Shown: one piece after another, positions 23,708-31,996 of the stretch | Numbering within the stretch: the first letter of the stretch is position 1 | Layout of the letters: each line of letters starts with the position of its first letter | Assembly (NCBI GenBank): GCA_011050685.1 | Contig: DRFF01000121.1 | Coordinates: 1-55,684, forward strand | Length of the DNA stretch: 55,684 nucleotides | Direction: 5' to 3' | Origin: Aurantimonas coralicida | Lineage (GTDB): Bacteria > Pseudomonadota > Alphaproteobacteria > Rhizobiales > Rhizobiaceae | The notes under the pieces: generated by a model | The model's input: the letters and a program-made list of their open reading frames with translations, nothing else | Told to the model about the DNA's origin: nothing | The model's database searches: none | Position numbers and translations under genes: made by a program

Positions 23708-25297
23708 CTATTTCCTGCGTTGCGCGTCATGCCCGCGATGGACTGCGGGCCGATGCTGGTTTCTCAATGCTTTGCGCCAGATGGTGCCGTGGGTGGCCAC
23801 GGTCGCTCCCGCCCACCAGGCCATGACAACAGCGTCGCCTGAATCGGTCGACCGGCCCAGGCGCTCGACCACCTTCTCCTTTGGCTCGAGCTTGATGCCG
23901 TTCGGCGTCACCTCGAAAGTGGCCGAGGTGAGATCGCCGACGAGGCGGGGGTCATCGGGCAGCGCGATCGGCGAGCCGTTCGGCTGGTCCGGATCGAGCG
24001 CCTCGCGAAAGCCGTAATAGGCTGCCGTCCGCGTGTTGACGAAGAGATGCCTGCGATCTTGGGTGCGCTTGTTCGATCCCTCCGCGCCCTTGAAGCCCAC
24101 GCACTCGATGTTGTTCTCGTGCAGCTTCTCGTAGAGCGCACCGCCGTAACCGCCGCCGAGATCAACCACGACAACGGCGTTATTCCTGCGGTGCGAGACG
24201 ACGATGCCGGCCGACATCGAGCCCATGCGCGCCACCTTCAGCTCGGCCCCGGGCACCTCTATTAAGGGCGCGTACCAGCCGTCGTAGCGCATGGCGATCA
24301 TCATCGGATCATCGCCGCCGCCAGAGGCGTCGACTCCCATGGAGCACATCGGCGCGTGCAGCGGCGGGCTGTCGGTCCAGCGGGCCTGCGCGGCGCGGAC
24401 CCAGGCCATCGGGATGAGCTGGTTCGGCACATCAGCAAGTGCGGCCTCGAAGTCCCCGGCTCGGTAGATCTCCCGGAGGCCCTTCGGCGCCGCTGCCCTG
24501 GTGGCGTCGTATCCGGTTTCGGCCAGGTCCGGGTTCTCGTGCAGATAGCCGCGGATGAAGGTGCGGCTCTTGGCCATGATCGGCTCGCCATCGACGATAT
24601 GCGGGCCTCGGCCGTCGACTTCCGTGTCGCGCCCGTTGATGGCGGTGAACCAGCGAATCTCGCCTGACTTGGCCGGGTTGGGGTGCTTGGGATCGAGCCA
24701 TGGTCCCCAATGCTCGATCACCCACAGGCCCACAGGCCTAATCGGCGGGTTGAATGTGGCCACAACCCGGCAGCGCTGGTTCGGGTCGGTCGTTCGGTTC
24801 CACTGGTTGACGAACAGATACTGCGAGCGCGTGAAGTCGACGACTTCATCCCAGCCGATCAGGTCGCGCGGCGTGCCCTTGTACTTCTGCTTATCGTCCT
24901 CGTGCTGGACGCCGCCACATTCGATCAGGCGGCTGGGCAACTCCCAGGTGCCCTTGACGGTATTCAGGCCCCGGCGGTGGCCGAGGATCTCGAAGTAGCG
25001 CTCGACGAGTTTGCCCGCCTCCTTGTTGGTTCGGCGCAGGATCAGCGAGCGGTGATGCGCCGTGAGCGACAGGCCAATGAGGAGGTCGGTCTTGCCCGGG
25101 CCCGCCTCGCCGCCATAGCCGATCTCATCGGCCTCGCAGAAATACGCCTCGGTTTGCGAGCCTGGATTCGGGAGCCAGACGCCGTCGGCAAGATCAATGA
25201 TATTGCCAGCCGCGGCTACAACATCGTCGTTGAGTTTCGCCTGGGTTTTCTCATCGACGGCGGCAACGCGCTCGACGATCTCGGTGAGCAGGTTCAC
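23708..25297 (-). CDS. terL: Terminase large subunit
   Basis: A 529-residue packaging motor. The N-terminal ATPase shows Walker A GEAGPGKT (63-70) and Walker B LIGWDE (145-151, acidic pair at 150-151). The C-terminal nuclease half contains GVDASGGGDDP (about 330), VVVDLGGGYGG and the final DSGDAVVMAWW aspartates. It starts at a GTG that overlaps the previous stop (TAGTG). Unusually, the small subunit lies about 20 kb upstream rather than next door, with tail-fibre and sugar genes between. Confidence 0.9.
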   Translation of the reverse strand: MNLLTEIVERVAAVDEKTQAKLNDDVVAAAGNIIDLADGVWLPNPGSQTEAYFCEADEIGYGGEAGPGKTDLLIGLSLTAHHRSLILRRTNKEAGKLVERYFEILGHRRGLNTVKGTWELPSRLIECGGVQHEDDKQKYKGTPRDLIGWDEVVDFTRSQYLFVNQWNRTTDPNQRCRVVATFNPPIRPVGLWVIEHWGPWLDPKHPNPAKSGEIRWFTAINGRDTEVDGRGPHIVDGEPIMAKSRTFIRGYLHENPDLAETGYDATRAAAPKGLREIYRAGDFEAALADVPNQLIPMAWVRAAQARWTDSPPLHAPMCSMGVDASGGGDDPMMIAMRYDGWYAPLIEVPGAELKVARMGSMSAGIVVSHRRNNAVVVVDLGGGYGGALYEKLHENNIECVGFKGAEGSNKRTQDRRHLFVNTRTAAYYGFREALDPDQPNGSPIALPDDPRLVGDLTSATFEVTPNGIKLEPKEKVVERLGRSTDSGDAVVMAWWAGATVATHGTIWRKALRNQHRPAVHRGHDAQRRK

Positions 25298-26256
25298 TAA
25301 TACGGCTCCACCATGCCCCAGACGTACATCCGGCGATAAAACTGGGTAGCGCTGAGTTCGCCCTTGAGCTGGTTGATGTTTGCCGCGATTTGGCCGAGCC
25401 GGGCGTTGTTCGCGATGAGCACGCGCTCGCCCTCCTCGATGTCCTTGGCCTCGGCTTCATAGGCGCGCATGGTCAAGAGCTTGCCTTCCTGGCGGTGTAC
25501 TTCGGCGCTCAAGGCGTCGTACTCCGGCTGCTGCTTCTGAATCATCTCGTCGATCCACTTGGCTTTCTTTTCCAGTGTGAGCGCGAGATGGGTTTCCCAG
25601 CGATCCGGGTAGGGCGCCGGGTCGCGGAGGAGGCCGCAGTCCTTGGGTAGGTGAATGTTGATCCCGCAAAGGCGGGCGAGATCGAGGAAGTGGGCGCAGC
25701 CGACGAATTGGCTGATGTATTCCTCACCCGCTTCCAGGTCGATGCCCCACAGGCCGATGTCGGTGGGCTTCTCGTGGATGGCGAGCGCGATGCACCAGGA
25801 AATCGACGACGAGAACCACATCCGCCGGCCGAATTTTTCGAGGATGGTCTCGCGCGGGTAAGTCACTTGCCCCGACCAGTCGCCTTTGAGCACGTCGTCG
25901 GGCAGCCCATGGGTGGCCTTCCAGTTCGCGATGGCCTCGGCCCAAGTCTCGGCTGGGCGGTCGGGCTGCGGAAGCGTGACGACCTGTTGGGGCGGCTTGA
26001 TCAGGGAGAGATCGTTCAGATAACCCTTGAAGTCCGCAGGCCAGAGTCCGTGTACCTCGAACAGCCGCTCCCAGTTGTGGGCATCCTTGCCGCCGGGGCC
26101 GATCGTCCATCGCTCCCAGCCCGAACCATCGGCATATGGCCCCAGCCCGCGCGAGGGCGTGGTGCCGAAGATGGCGATCTTGCGTTCGGGGGACTTCAAG
26201 ATTTTGGCCCCTTTCGGGGCCGCTTTCTTCGCCGCTTTCGTCTTTCTTTGGCTCAT
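25297..26256 (-). CDS. Rossmann-type protein, GT42/DUF115-like, copy 2
   Basis: A 319-residue paralogue of the next-upstream gene, with an extra basic N-terminus (SQRKTKAAKKAAPKGAK). After KIAIFGTTPS come WFSSSISWCIALAIHEK, IGLWGIDLEAGEEY, GCAHFLDLARLCGINIHLP and a long C-terminal coiled coil. The succession resembles GT42 sialyltransferases/DUF115 proteins, whose Rossmann core has GNGPS, a SGxxxxxxA helix, I-L-G-I-D and a histidine/aspartate loop. This family is often found unannotated beside phage terminases. Nonulosonate transfer is suggested by the CMP-sugar cluster in this phage but is not shown. Start and stop overlap both neighbours. Confidence 0.5.
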   Translation of the reverse strand: MSQRKTKAAKKAAPKGAKILKSPERKIAIFGTTPSRGLGPYADGSGWERWTIGPGGKDAHNWERLFEVHGLWPADFKGYLNDLSLIKPPQQVVTLPQPDRPAETWAEAIANWKATHGLPDDVLKGDWSGQVTYPRETILEKFGRRMWFSSSISWCIALAIHEKPTDIGLWGIDLEAGEEYISQFVGCAHFLDLARLCGINIHLPKDCGLLRDPAPYPDRWETHLALTLEKKAKWIDEMIQKQQPEYDALSAEVHRQEGKLLTMRAYEAEAKDIEEGERVLIANNARLGQIAANINQLKGELSATQFYRRMYVWGMVEPY

Positions 26257-27119
26257 CAGATTGGACCGCAATCTTCGATGTCCGTCGTAGTCTCCTCGCC
26301 AAATTCCGGCGGAAGCACGTTCCAGACGAAGAGGCGCTTGTAGTGCTGGGTGGCTATGAGTTCGCCCCGAAGGCGGTTGAGGGAGGCCGTCAGCTTTTCG
26401 ACGTACCACTTGTCCTCGGCGGCCTTGGCTTCTTGCTTATCGACGTCCTCATACGGGAGATCAGCGTGCAGATACATTTCCCGGATGCGGCCCAACCGCT
26501 GGTTCATTCCCGCCTCGGCTGCACTGAGCTGGCATTCGACCCTATCGATCAGCTTCTCAATATATTTCGCCTTGCTTTCGAGGGTCAGCGCGAGGGTCGT
26601 CTCGAAGCGGTCCGCATAGGGGTGGGGATCCCGGCGAAGAAGGCAATCATGGGGCAGATGGATTTTGATGCCCAAGACCTTCGCCATGTCGATGAAATGC
26701 CGGCACCCCGCGAACTGCACCACGTATTCCTCGCGGGACTCCATGTCGATGCCCCATAGGCCGATGTCGGTGGGCTTCTCTTCTAGGGCACAAGCGATTG
26801 CATAGGTGATGGACGAGGAAATCCAGATTGCGCCGTATTTCTTGAACAGCGCCTCGCGGTCGATCACGATGTTCGCTGGTCCGCCAAGTGGGATGATCGA
26901 CATGACTTTCTTGGGCGGCTTCACCTTCTTGAGACGGTCGAGATACGCCTTGGGGTCGGGTTCATAATCCCATTTTTGGTGTATCTCGAAGAGTCGATCC
27001 CACCGCTTGAGATCGAAGCATGTCCGGTTAAAGCTCCAGATTTCCCACGAACGGTCACCATAAGGTGCCTTTTTGCAGGACGGACTCGTCCCGATGATGG
27101 CGATCTTTTTTACTGCCAT
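26256..27119 (-). CDS. Rossmann-type protein, GT42/DUF115-like, copy 1
   Basis: A 287-residue protein. Visible elements in order are KKIAIIGTSPSCKKAPYGD (nucleotide-binding-like first strand and loop), WISSSITYAIACALEEK, DIGLWGIDMESREEY, QFAGCRHFIDMAKVLGIKIHLPHDC, then a charged coiled coil from about 185. Tandem with a second copy sharing LALTLE.KAK and RDP.PY.DR.ET. The order of elements recalls GT42 sialyltransferases, with the conserved GC.HF.D in the place of their catalytic-histidine loop. ATG 27119 is preferred over a GTG six bases upstream. The function is inferred. Confidence 0.5.
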   Translation of the reverse strand: MAVKKIAIIGTSPSCKKAPYGDRSWEIWSFNRTCFDLKRWDRLFEIHQKWDYEPDPKAYLDRLKKVKPPKKVMSIIPLGGPANIVIDREALFKKYGAIWISSSITYAIACALEEKPTDIGLWGIDMESREEYVVQFAGCRHFIDMAKVLGIKIHLPHDCLLRRDPHPYADRFETTLALTLESKAKYIEKLIDRVECQLSAAEAGMNQRLGRIREMYLHADLPYEDVDKQEAKAAEDKWYVEKLTASLNRLRGELIATQHYKRLFVWNVLPPEFGEETTTDIEDCGPI

Positions 27120-27125
27120 TGGCAC

Positions 27126-27641
27126 CTACCCGATGACGACTGCTGCTGACGAACCAACCGAGATCAACGTCCATTCGCTGGAGGCGAATCCCATGAGGGT
27201 GATCACGGTGCCCGCCAAGGGGAGCTGAACAATGGACAAGCTCGAGCCGGCACCCGCGATCGCGGGCCGGAACACCATGGCGGTCGAAGTGCCGCCGAAG
27301 ATGATCTCCGAACCACTGCAATCGAGGTGGATCGTCTTGATGACGCCAACGACCGGAGTTCCGAGCTGATGGCCGGTGACCAATGTCGCCGAGGCCGACG
27401 ACAGGCTCTCAAGGCCGTAGTTCGTGAGCGTCGAGCCTACGGAACTTGGCACCACGCTCTGTGCGTTGAGGCCCCACTGTGAAGCCAACAGAGCGGTCGA
27501 GTTTTGAAGCATATCGGCCGTGCTTCTGATGAGGGCCGCGTATTTTGTGCCGTCGCTGCTCCCTTGCAGGATGGCACCCGTGCTGCCAAGACCGAGCCGG
27601 CGCCCATGGATGGACGTTTGCTGAACAGGATTGAAGGTCAT
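27126..27641 (-). CDS. Ser/Thr-rich virion appendage or decoration protein
   Basis: A 171-residue protein starting MTFNPVQQTSIHGRRLGLGSTG after a strong AGGAGA site. Its C-terminal ~110 residues are paralogous to the tail-fibre-like protein at 6126-6827 (shared SSVGSTLTN-G, SEI-FGGTSTA, LAG--ITL, final AVVIG). It is the first late gene after the cargo-operon terminator. It could be a head decoration or fibre protein; beta structure is likely throughout. Confidence 0.5.
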   Translation of the reverse strand: MTFNPVQQTSIHGRRLGLGSTGAILQGSSDGTKYAALIRSTADMLQNSTALLASQWGLNAQSVVPSSVGSTLTNYGLESLSSASATLVTGHQLGTPVVGVIKTIHLDCSGSEIIFGGTSTAMVFRPAIAGAGSSLSIVQLPLAGTVITLMGFASSEWTLISVGSSAAVVIG

Positions 27642-27674
27642 GACGTTCTCCTTGCTGGTGCTGTTGCTGGATAA

Positions 27675-27698
27675 GAAAAACCGCCCCAAGCGGGACGG
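27675..27698 (-). terminator. Intrinsic terminator after the sugar operon
   Basis: On the minus strand CCGTCCC-GCTT-GGGGCGG (one G-T pair) is followed by TTTTTCTT. It stands between the glycosyltransferase that ends the sugar cluster and the first structural gene downstream, only 34 bases before that gene's ATG. Late transcription must therefore read through it or start very close by. Confidence 0.65.
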
Positions 27699-27773
27699 CT
27701 GCTGAGATGGGCCGTTGTGCCGGCGGCCCAGGCTGGTTAGGGTGCGATCACTTTAACTCTAGGGAGATCCCAC

Positions 27774-28034
27774 ATGAAACTCATCGTTCCAGATTCGATC
27801 TGGCTCAAAGGTCGCGCCAGCATCGATGCTTTCCTTTCCAGTTTGATCGACGACATCATGTCGGGCAAAAAGTTTGCTGCCGCTCATCCAACGAAACGCG
27901 TAGCGCGCAAGACGGCCAAGCGAGCCAAGGCGCCGACCCGCACCAAGCGACTCGGTCGGCCACCCAAAGGCGTTGCGCTGGGGAAGATGAGGCGAGCCCG
28001 CAAAGGTGACGGCGGGATGTCGGCCCACGCCTGA
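27774..28034 (+). CDS. Plus-strand basic AT-hook-like protein
   Basis: An 86-residue protein opposite to its neighbours, with AGGGAGA six bases before the ATG. Residues 1-35 form a helical oligomerisation-like segment (GRASIDAFLSSLIDDIMSGKKF). The rest is strongly basic with an AT-hook-type core (RLGRPPKG). It probably binds DNA as an H-NS-like or silencing protein. Its location between the sugar cluster and the structural genes, convergent to the glycosyltransferase, suggests expression in the lysogen. Confidence 0.6.
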   Translation: MKLIVPDSIWLKGRASIDAFLSSLIDDIMSGKKFAAAHPTKRVARKTAKRAKAPTRTKRLGRPPKGVALGKMRRARKGDGGMSAHA

Positions 28035-28042
28035 CTTTCAGA

Positions 28043-28948
28043 TCAGAACGCTAGTTCGCGCTCAATGTTCACCGCGTTACGGCGGTAGGCCTCCAAACCT
28101 ACCGTCGTTTCGCCTGGCCGTGGAATAACGTAGGCCAGGACTTCATCGAGCCAGCCAATGCGCACGCCCGCTTTCCAGAATCGATCAGCGAGATCGGTGT
28201 CGTTGACCCGGTTCCATCGCTTCCGCCAGCATTCCTGATTGTACCGCATGAACCGAAGGTACGAGCGATATAGCCAGGTCTGGTGACCGCCGATGTACGG
28301 GGCTTCGATTATGTCCGATCCAAAATGGGGCACGACCTCGCGAACACCATCGCGCTCCCGCTCATAGGCCGCTGAGACGAACTCGAAGTCGCCTTTCTGG
28401 GCGAAGCGCAGCAGCTTCTCGACGTGATCCGGGGTCCAGATGTCGTCGTCATCAAGGCGGGCGATCCATGCGCCGCCCGCCGCCCGCAAAGCGGCATTTG
28501 CCGGGGCTACCTCTTTTGCGAACCAGTGGTTCTCTACCGTGGGCGGGTAGGTGCGCCGGCGCGGTACGCCGAGCACACATGTTTTAGGTCTGCCGAGTCC
28601 GCAAACGCGACTTGCCGTCCCGTCAGTACACCCGTGCGCCGCGACGATAATCTCAATATTGCGATAGGTCTGGGCCAGCACGCTCGGCAGGGCGCGCTCC
28701 ATCAACAGATCGACCCGGTTGTGCGTCGGGATGTAGACCGTGACCAGTGGATTGATCGGCGGGTCCGAACTTCCGTAGATCGTGAATGAACCGTCTGCGT
28801 TTTTCTGCGGCGCATGAAACCGCGGATCGTTGAGGCCATCATAGTCACCCCCATGCTTCTGGCGGGCCCATCGAAGTCTCACCGGCTCGGTCGCCGCGTA
28901 CCATGCGGCCCAGGTGCCTGAGATCAGGCGGTTTGAGATCGCGCCCAT
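28043..28948 (-). CDS. Family-2 glycosyltransferase
   Basis: A 301-residue protein with a GT2/GT-A core: LVTVYIPTHNRVDLLMERALPSVLAQTYRNIEIIVAAHGCTDGTA (residues 68-112) and the metal-binding ARLDDDDIW (near 163-171), then a W-rich acceptor region. It would transfer a sugar from a nucleotide-activated donor to a glycan or protein in the cytoplasm. The first 65 residues are an additional domain. It overlaps the B12 radical SAM gene by 25 bases and ends the sugar operon. GT2 enzymes usually use UDP/GDP-sugars, so it is not the obvious CMP-nonulosonate transferase. Confidence 0.8.
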   Translation of the reverse strand: MGAISNRLISGTWAAWYAATEPVRLRWARQKHGGDYDGLNDPRFHAPQKNADGSFTIYGSSDPPINPLVTVYIPTHNRVDLLMERALPSVLAQTYRNIEIIVAAHGCTDGTASRVCGLGRPKTCVLGVPRRRTYPPTVENHWFAKEVAPANAALRAAGGAWIARLDDDDIWTPDHVEKLLRFAQKGDFEFVSAAYERERDGVREVVPHFGSDIIEAPYIGGHQTWLYRSYLRFMRYNQECWRKRWNRVNDTDLADRFWKAGVRIGWLDEVLAYVIPRPGETTVGLEAYRRNAVNIERELAF

Positions 28949-30426
28949 TCCTCTGGAGTAGACCGCAACAGATGATCTGACAAGCCCTGTCCCATCGAGT
29001 GCTCGTACTTGGTGGCCCTGTTGACGGCGCTGAATGGAATCCCCAGTGCTTCACGCACCTCGGCCTCCACCTGGTCGCGCAACGCCACCAGCTCCGCTTC
29101 GCTCAGGCCGTCGGTATGGACCAGCGAAACGTACTCACCGGGCATCCCCTTGTAGTAATCGGCGTGCTCATTGTAGTCGACCTCCCGCATATGGAGGCGA
29201 TCGCCGGTCACGGGCTGGACGTATGTGAACGACCCGTCGGCTTGCTCCACCGCCTCGTCATGGTAAGGCGAGCCCGGATAGGGCGTGATGATGGTGACGT
29301 CGAAATCGTCCGCCTCTTGTGCGATCAGCCAGTCGCGGACCGCCAGCACGGAGGCGCGGGACTCGCCTGGGTGCCCGATCGACATCAACGCCTTGACCTT
29401 CAGGCCGTGCTTGTGCGCGACCTTGATCACAGCCGTGTTGTCCTCGATCGTCGCCCTCTTGTTGATGTTGGTCAGGATCCGGTCGTCGGCGCCCTCGAAG
29501 CCGCAGAGCAGCCACCGGAACCCGGCCGCATACATCGCGCGTGCCTGGGCCTCGTTGAATAGCTCCGCCTTGATAAAGCCTCGTAGGCGGAACTCGGTCC
29601 CGAGGCGCGCTTGCAGGGCTGTGAGCCGATCCAGCAACTCGAGGAAGCTGGCCTCGTTCACGTTCAACTCGTCGTCGTAGAACATGAAGCCGGTGTAGCC
29701 ATAGGCCTCATGGATTTCGGTGAGCTCGTCGATCACCGTGGCCACGGGTCGGGTGCGGATCACCCTGAGCATCGAGGAGTTCCGGCCGCCGCAGAAGCCG
29801 CAGTTGAAGGGGCAGCCCAACTGGGAGATCAGGCTGGTCGCCCGATGCCCCTCGATCTCATAGGAGTAGCTGTCCAGGTCGATCAGGTGGCGCGCGGGGA
29901 ACGGCGATGCTGCGTACTGGTCCCGCGTCTGGAACAGCGGACCTTTGCGATCGTCGGCGTCGATAATCTTGGGTGGTCGGCAAGGCCCTATCGCCTCGAA
30001 GATCGCCGCCTCGCCATCACCGACCGAGAGCACTTCATAGAGATCGCAGAGTTGGTCCAGAGCCCTTCTGCCCCGGCTGTATTTCGAGCGTTCCTTTTCC
30101 TTTCGCGCTGCCGCATGGACCAGCGTGACGTGGGGCCCGCCGAGGATAATGCGCTTACCGGTGGCAACTTCCCGGATACGCTTGGCGATCAGGTGCGCGG
30201 CCGGCATCTGCGGCGTCGTCGCAGTGATGCCGATGTGGCGGCCAGTGAACCCGGCGAGGAACACATCGAGCGCGTCCAGATAGTTCTCGACCCCCGATAG
30301 ATCCAGAACGCCGACATCCTTGCCCGCAGCCTCGAGGACAGCGGCGATCTTCAACACGCCCAGGCTCGGGAATACCCGCTCGTCCATCAAAAAGGTCGAT
30401 GGCGGGATGACGAGACAGATGTCCAT
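28924..30426 (-). CDS. B12-binding radical SAM enzyme
   Basis: A 500-residue protein. Residues 1-150 form the cobalamin-binding Rossmann domain seen in class-B radical SAM enzymes (LGVLKIAAVLEAAGKDVGVLDLSG, then IGITATTPQ and IILGGPHVT). The [4Fe-4S] motif is CPFNCGFC (Cys 205, 209, 212). Typical substrates of this class are methylated at unactivated carbons or rearranged, and sugar and antibiotic pathways use them. The ATG at 30426, four bases after the acetyltransferase stop, is preferred because it starts the domain (MDICLVIPPS). Its position suggests a late modification of the cluster's sugar or its carrier. Confidence 0.75.
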   Translation of the reverse strand: MDICLVIPPSTFLMDERVFPSLGVLKIAAVLEAAGKDVGVLDLSGVENYLDALDVFLAGFTGRHIGITATTPQMPAAHLIAKRIREVATGKRIILGGPHVTLVHAAARKEKERSKYSRGRRALDQLCDLYEVLSVGDGEAAIFEAIGPCRPPKIIDADDRKGPLFQTRDQYAASPFPARHLIDLDSYSYEIEGHRATSLISQLGCPFNCGFCGGRNSSMLRVIRTRPVATVIDELTEIHEAYGYTGFMFYDDELNVNEASFLELLDRLTALQARLGTEFRLRGFIKAELFNEAQARAMYAAGFRWLLCGFEGADDRILTNINKRATIEDNTAVIKVAHKHGLKVKALMSIGHPGESRASVLAVRDWLIAQEADDFDVTIITPYPGSPYHDEAVEQADGSFTYVQPVTGDRLHMREVDYNEHADYYKGMPGEYVSLVHTDGLSEAELVALRDQVEAEVREALGIPFSAVNRATKYEHSMGQGLSDHLLRSTPEEWARSQTA

Positions 30427-30430
30427 TGGT

Positions 30431-30976
30431 CTACTGCGACGGTAAGACGACATCCCGCAATGGATGGCGGAGATCATCTGGTCCTACCACGAGCGTTCCC
30501 GCCGGAATGAAGGTCTCGGGTTCAAGGGTCACCTCTTGCACGATGATCGCGCCGGCACCGATAAAGCATGCCTCACCGAGCGTCACGTTGCCGCATAGGA
30601 TCGCACCGGGGCTGATGACGCAATGTGACGAAATATTGCAGTCGTGGTCGATCTGGGCACCGGTGTTGATCAGCACATTGTCGCCGATTCGGCAATTTGG
30701 CATGATCATCGCGCCCATGATCATCTGGATGCCGCGCCCGACTTTCACCGACGTATGAACGAAGGTTCGAGATGCGCGCATCTCCTGCACTTGCGAACGG
30801 AATTTCTTAAAAAGCGACCGGCGCTTCACCACGTCGCCGACACCAATAAGAACGGAATCATCAGGTCGGACTTCGTCGTCATCATCAGTCAAAATACAGG
30901 AGTCGGCCGGATAGCCCATAAGCGCCTGTAGCGTTCGCGCATGGCCGCCGGTGCCGAGAATCACGATGCGAGACAT
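30431..30976 (-). CDS. legH: NeuD/LegH-type sugar O/N-acetyltransferase
   Basis: A 181-residue protein of the NeuD/PglD acetyltransferase family. The N-terminal Rossmann part (RIVILGTGGHARTL) binds the nucleotide-sugar, and the C-terminal left-handed beta helix has hexapeptide repeats (IGDNVLINTGAQIDHDCNISSHCVISPGAILCGNVTLGEACFIGAGAII). It would acetylate the 4-amino sugar made by LegC. H in IDHDC is the probable catalytic base. It is embedded in the operon between the zinc-finger gene and the B12 radical SAM gene. Confidence 0.8.
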   Translation of the reverse strand: MSRIVILGTGGHARTLQALMGYPADSCILTDDDDEVRPDDSVLIGVGDVVKRRSLFKKFRSQVQEMRASRTFVHTSVKVGRGIQMIMGAMIMPNCRIGDNVLINTGAQIDHDCNISSHCVISPGAILCGNVTLGEACFIGAGAIIVQEVTLEPETFIPAGTLVVGPDDLRHPLRDVVLPSQ

Positions 30977-31200
30977 TACCCTCTATCGCGAATTGCCTTG
31001 AGCAGCATGTGCCCCATTTTGGCGAGGTTGTGGCTGAGGGCGCTGCCGGGATCCATGAAGTTAAAACAGAAATCACAATGCCATGTGACCTGATGGCCGG
31101 GACCATAAGAAGAGGTCCGATGGAGTTCGACACCCTCCTGGCCGCAACTGCCGCACTCCTCCGGTGGATCTGGTCTGGCGTCTGCACTGTCAACTTGCAT
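30976..31200 (-). CDS. Small zinc-binding protein
   Basis: A 74-residue protein with two cysteine pairs (CGSCG near 17-21 and CDFCF near 43-47), a likely zinc finger, and a His in HQVTWHC. It starts with GGAGG inside the end of the NeuB-like gene (overlap 11 bases) and its stop overlaps the acetyltransferase start. It occupies the place where the SAF domain of a normal NeuB would be encoded, but shows no SAF similarity. The function is unknown. Confidence 0.65.
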   Translation of the reverse strand: MQVDSADARPDPPEECGSCGQEGVELHRTSSYGPGHQVTWHCDFCFNFMDPGSALSHNLAKMGHMLLKAIRDRG

Positions 31201-31996
31201 TCTTTTCCCTCCAAGCGCGCCGCTCGGCGGCGATCTCGATGGCCCCGGCCTCGCTCGCCTGGGGCCGCTTCACCCCGTCGCCCAGGGCTAGTTCGACACT
31301 GCGGATGCCAGTGACCATCGCAGAAAAGCGATGGGGATCGAGCGAGGCCGCATGGTCCGGGCCCCGCATCCAGGGATCAAGCGTCAGGTGCTTCTCGATG
31401 ACCTCGGCGCCGAGCGCCACCGCCGCAATCGGGATGGCCGTGCTGTCGGTGTGGTCGGAAAGCCCGACGGGGCAGCCCAGCTTCTCGCGCATAGCTACCA
31501 TCGCCCGCAGGTTGATGTCAGCCGGCGGCGCCGGGTAGGCGCTCGTGCAGTGCAGCATGATGCCGCGCCGGAGCTCCCCGCGCGCCCGCCCAACGTCCTC
31601 CATCGTGGCCATGCCAGTCGAGACGATCAGGTGGCATGGGGACATTCGTGCGGCCTCAAGCAGCGGGGCGTTGTCGAGCTGGCCGGAGCCGATCTTAAGC
31701 GTCCCGACCATGACATCTTCGACCAGGAAACGCAGGGAGTCGAGGTCGAACGGCGTGGACATGAACTCGATGCCGAGATCCATGGCCTGCTTCTTCAAGG
31801 CGAAATGCGCCTCGTGCGAGAGCTGGAGCTTGGCCAGCATCTCCCGGCGCGCGCCCGGCGGATCCAATCTCTCCGCATCGAAGGTCTGGAACTTGACCGC
31901 GTCGGCGCCGGCGCTTGCAGCCGCCTCGACCAGCTTGTGCGCGATGTCGACGTCGCCATTGTGGTTGACGCCGGCCTCGGCAATTACGAAGACCAT
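31190..31996 (-). CDS. legI: LegI/NeuB-type nonulosonic acid synthase lacking the SAF domain
   Basis: A 268-residue TIM-barrel synthase that condenses a 6-carbon sugar with phosphoenolpyruvate to a 9-carbon nonulosonate. Family motifs present are EAGVNHNGD (8-16), DAVKFQTF, STPFD, KIGSGQLDN, STGMA, LHCTSAYP, GLSDHTDS, EKHLTLD and GPDHAASL. Normal NeuB proteins are about 335-350 residues, with a C-terminal SAF/antifreeze-like domain that completes the partner subunit's active site. Here the chain ends shortly after RRPQASEAGAIEIAAERRAW. Overlaps link it to LegG and to the zinc-binding gene. Confidence 0.85.
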   Translation of the reverse strand: MVFVIAEAGVNHNGDVDIAHKLVEAAASAGADAVKFQTFDAERLDPPGARREMLAKLQLSHEAHFALKKQAMDLGIEFMSTPFDLDSLRFLVEDVMVGTLKIGSGQLDNAPLLEAARMSPCHLIVSTGMATMEDVGRARGELRRGIMLHCTSAYPAPPADINLRAMVAMREKLGCPVGLSDHTDSTAIPIAAVALGAEVIEKHLTLDPWMRGPDHAASLDPHRFSAMVTGIRSVELALGDGVKRPQASEAGAIEIAAERRAWREKNAS

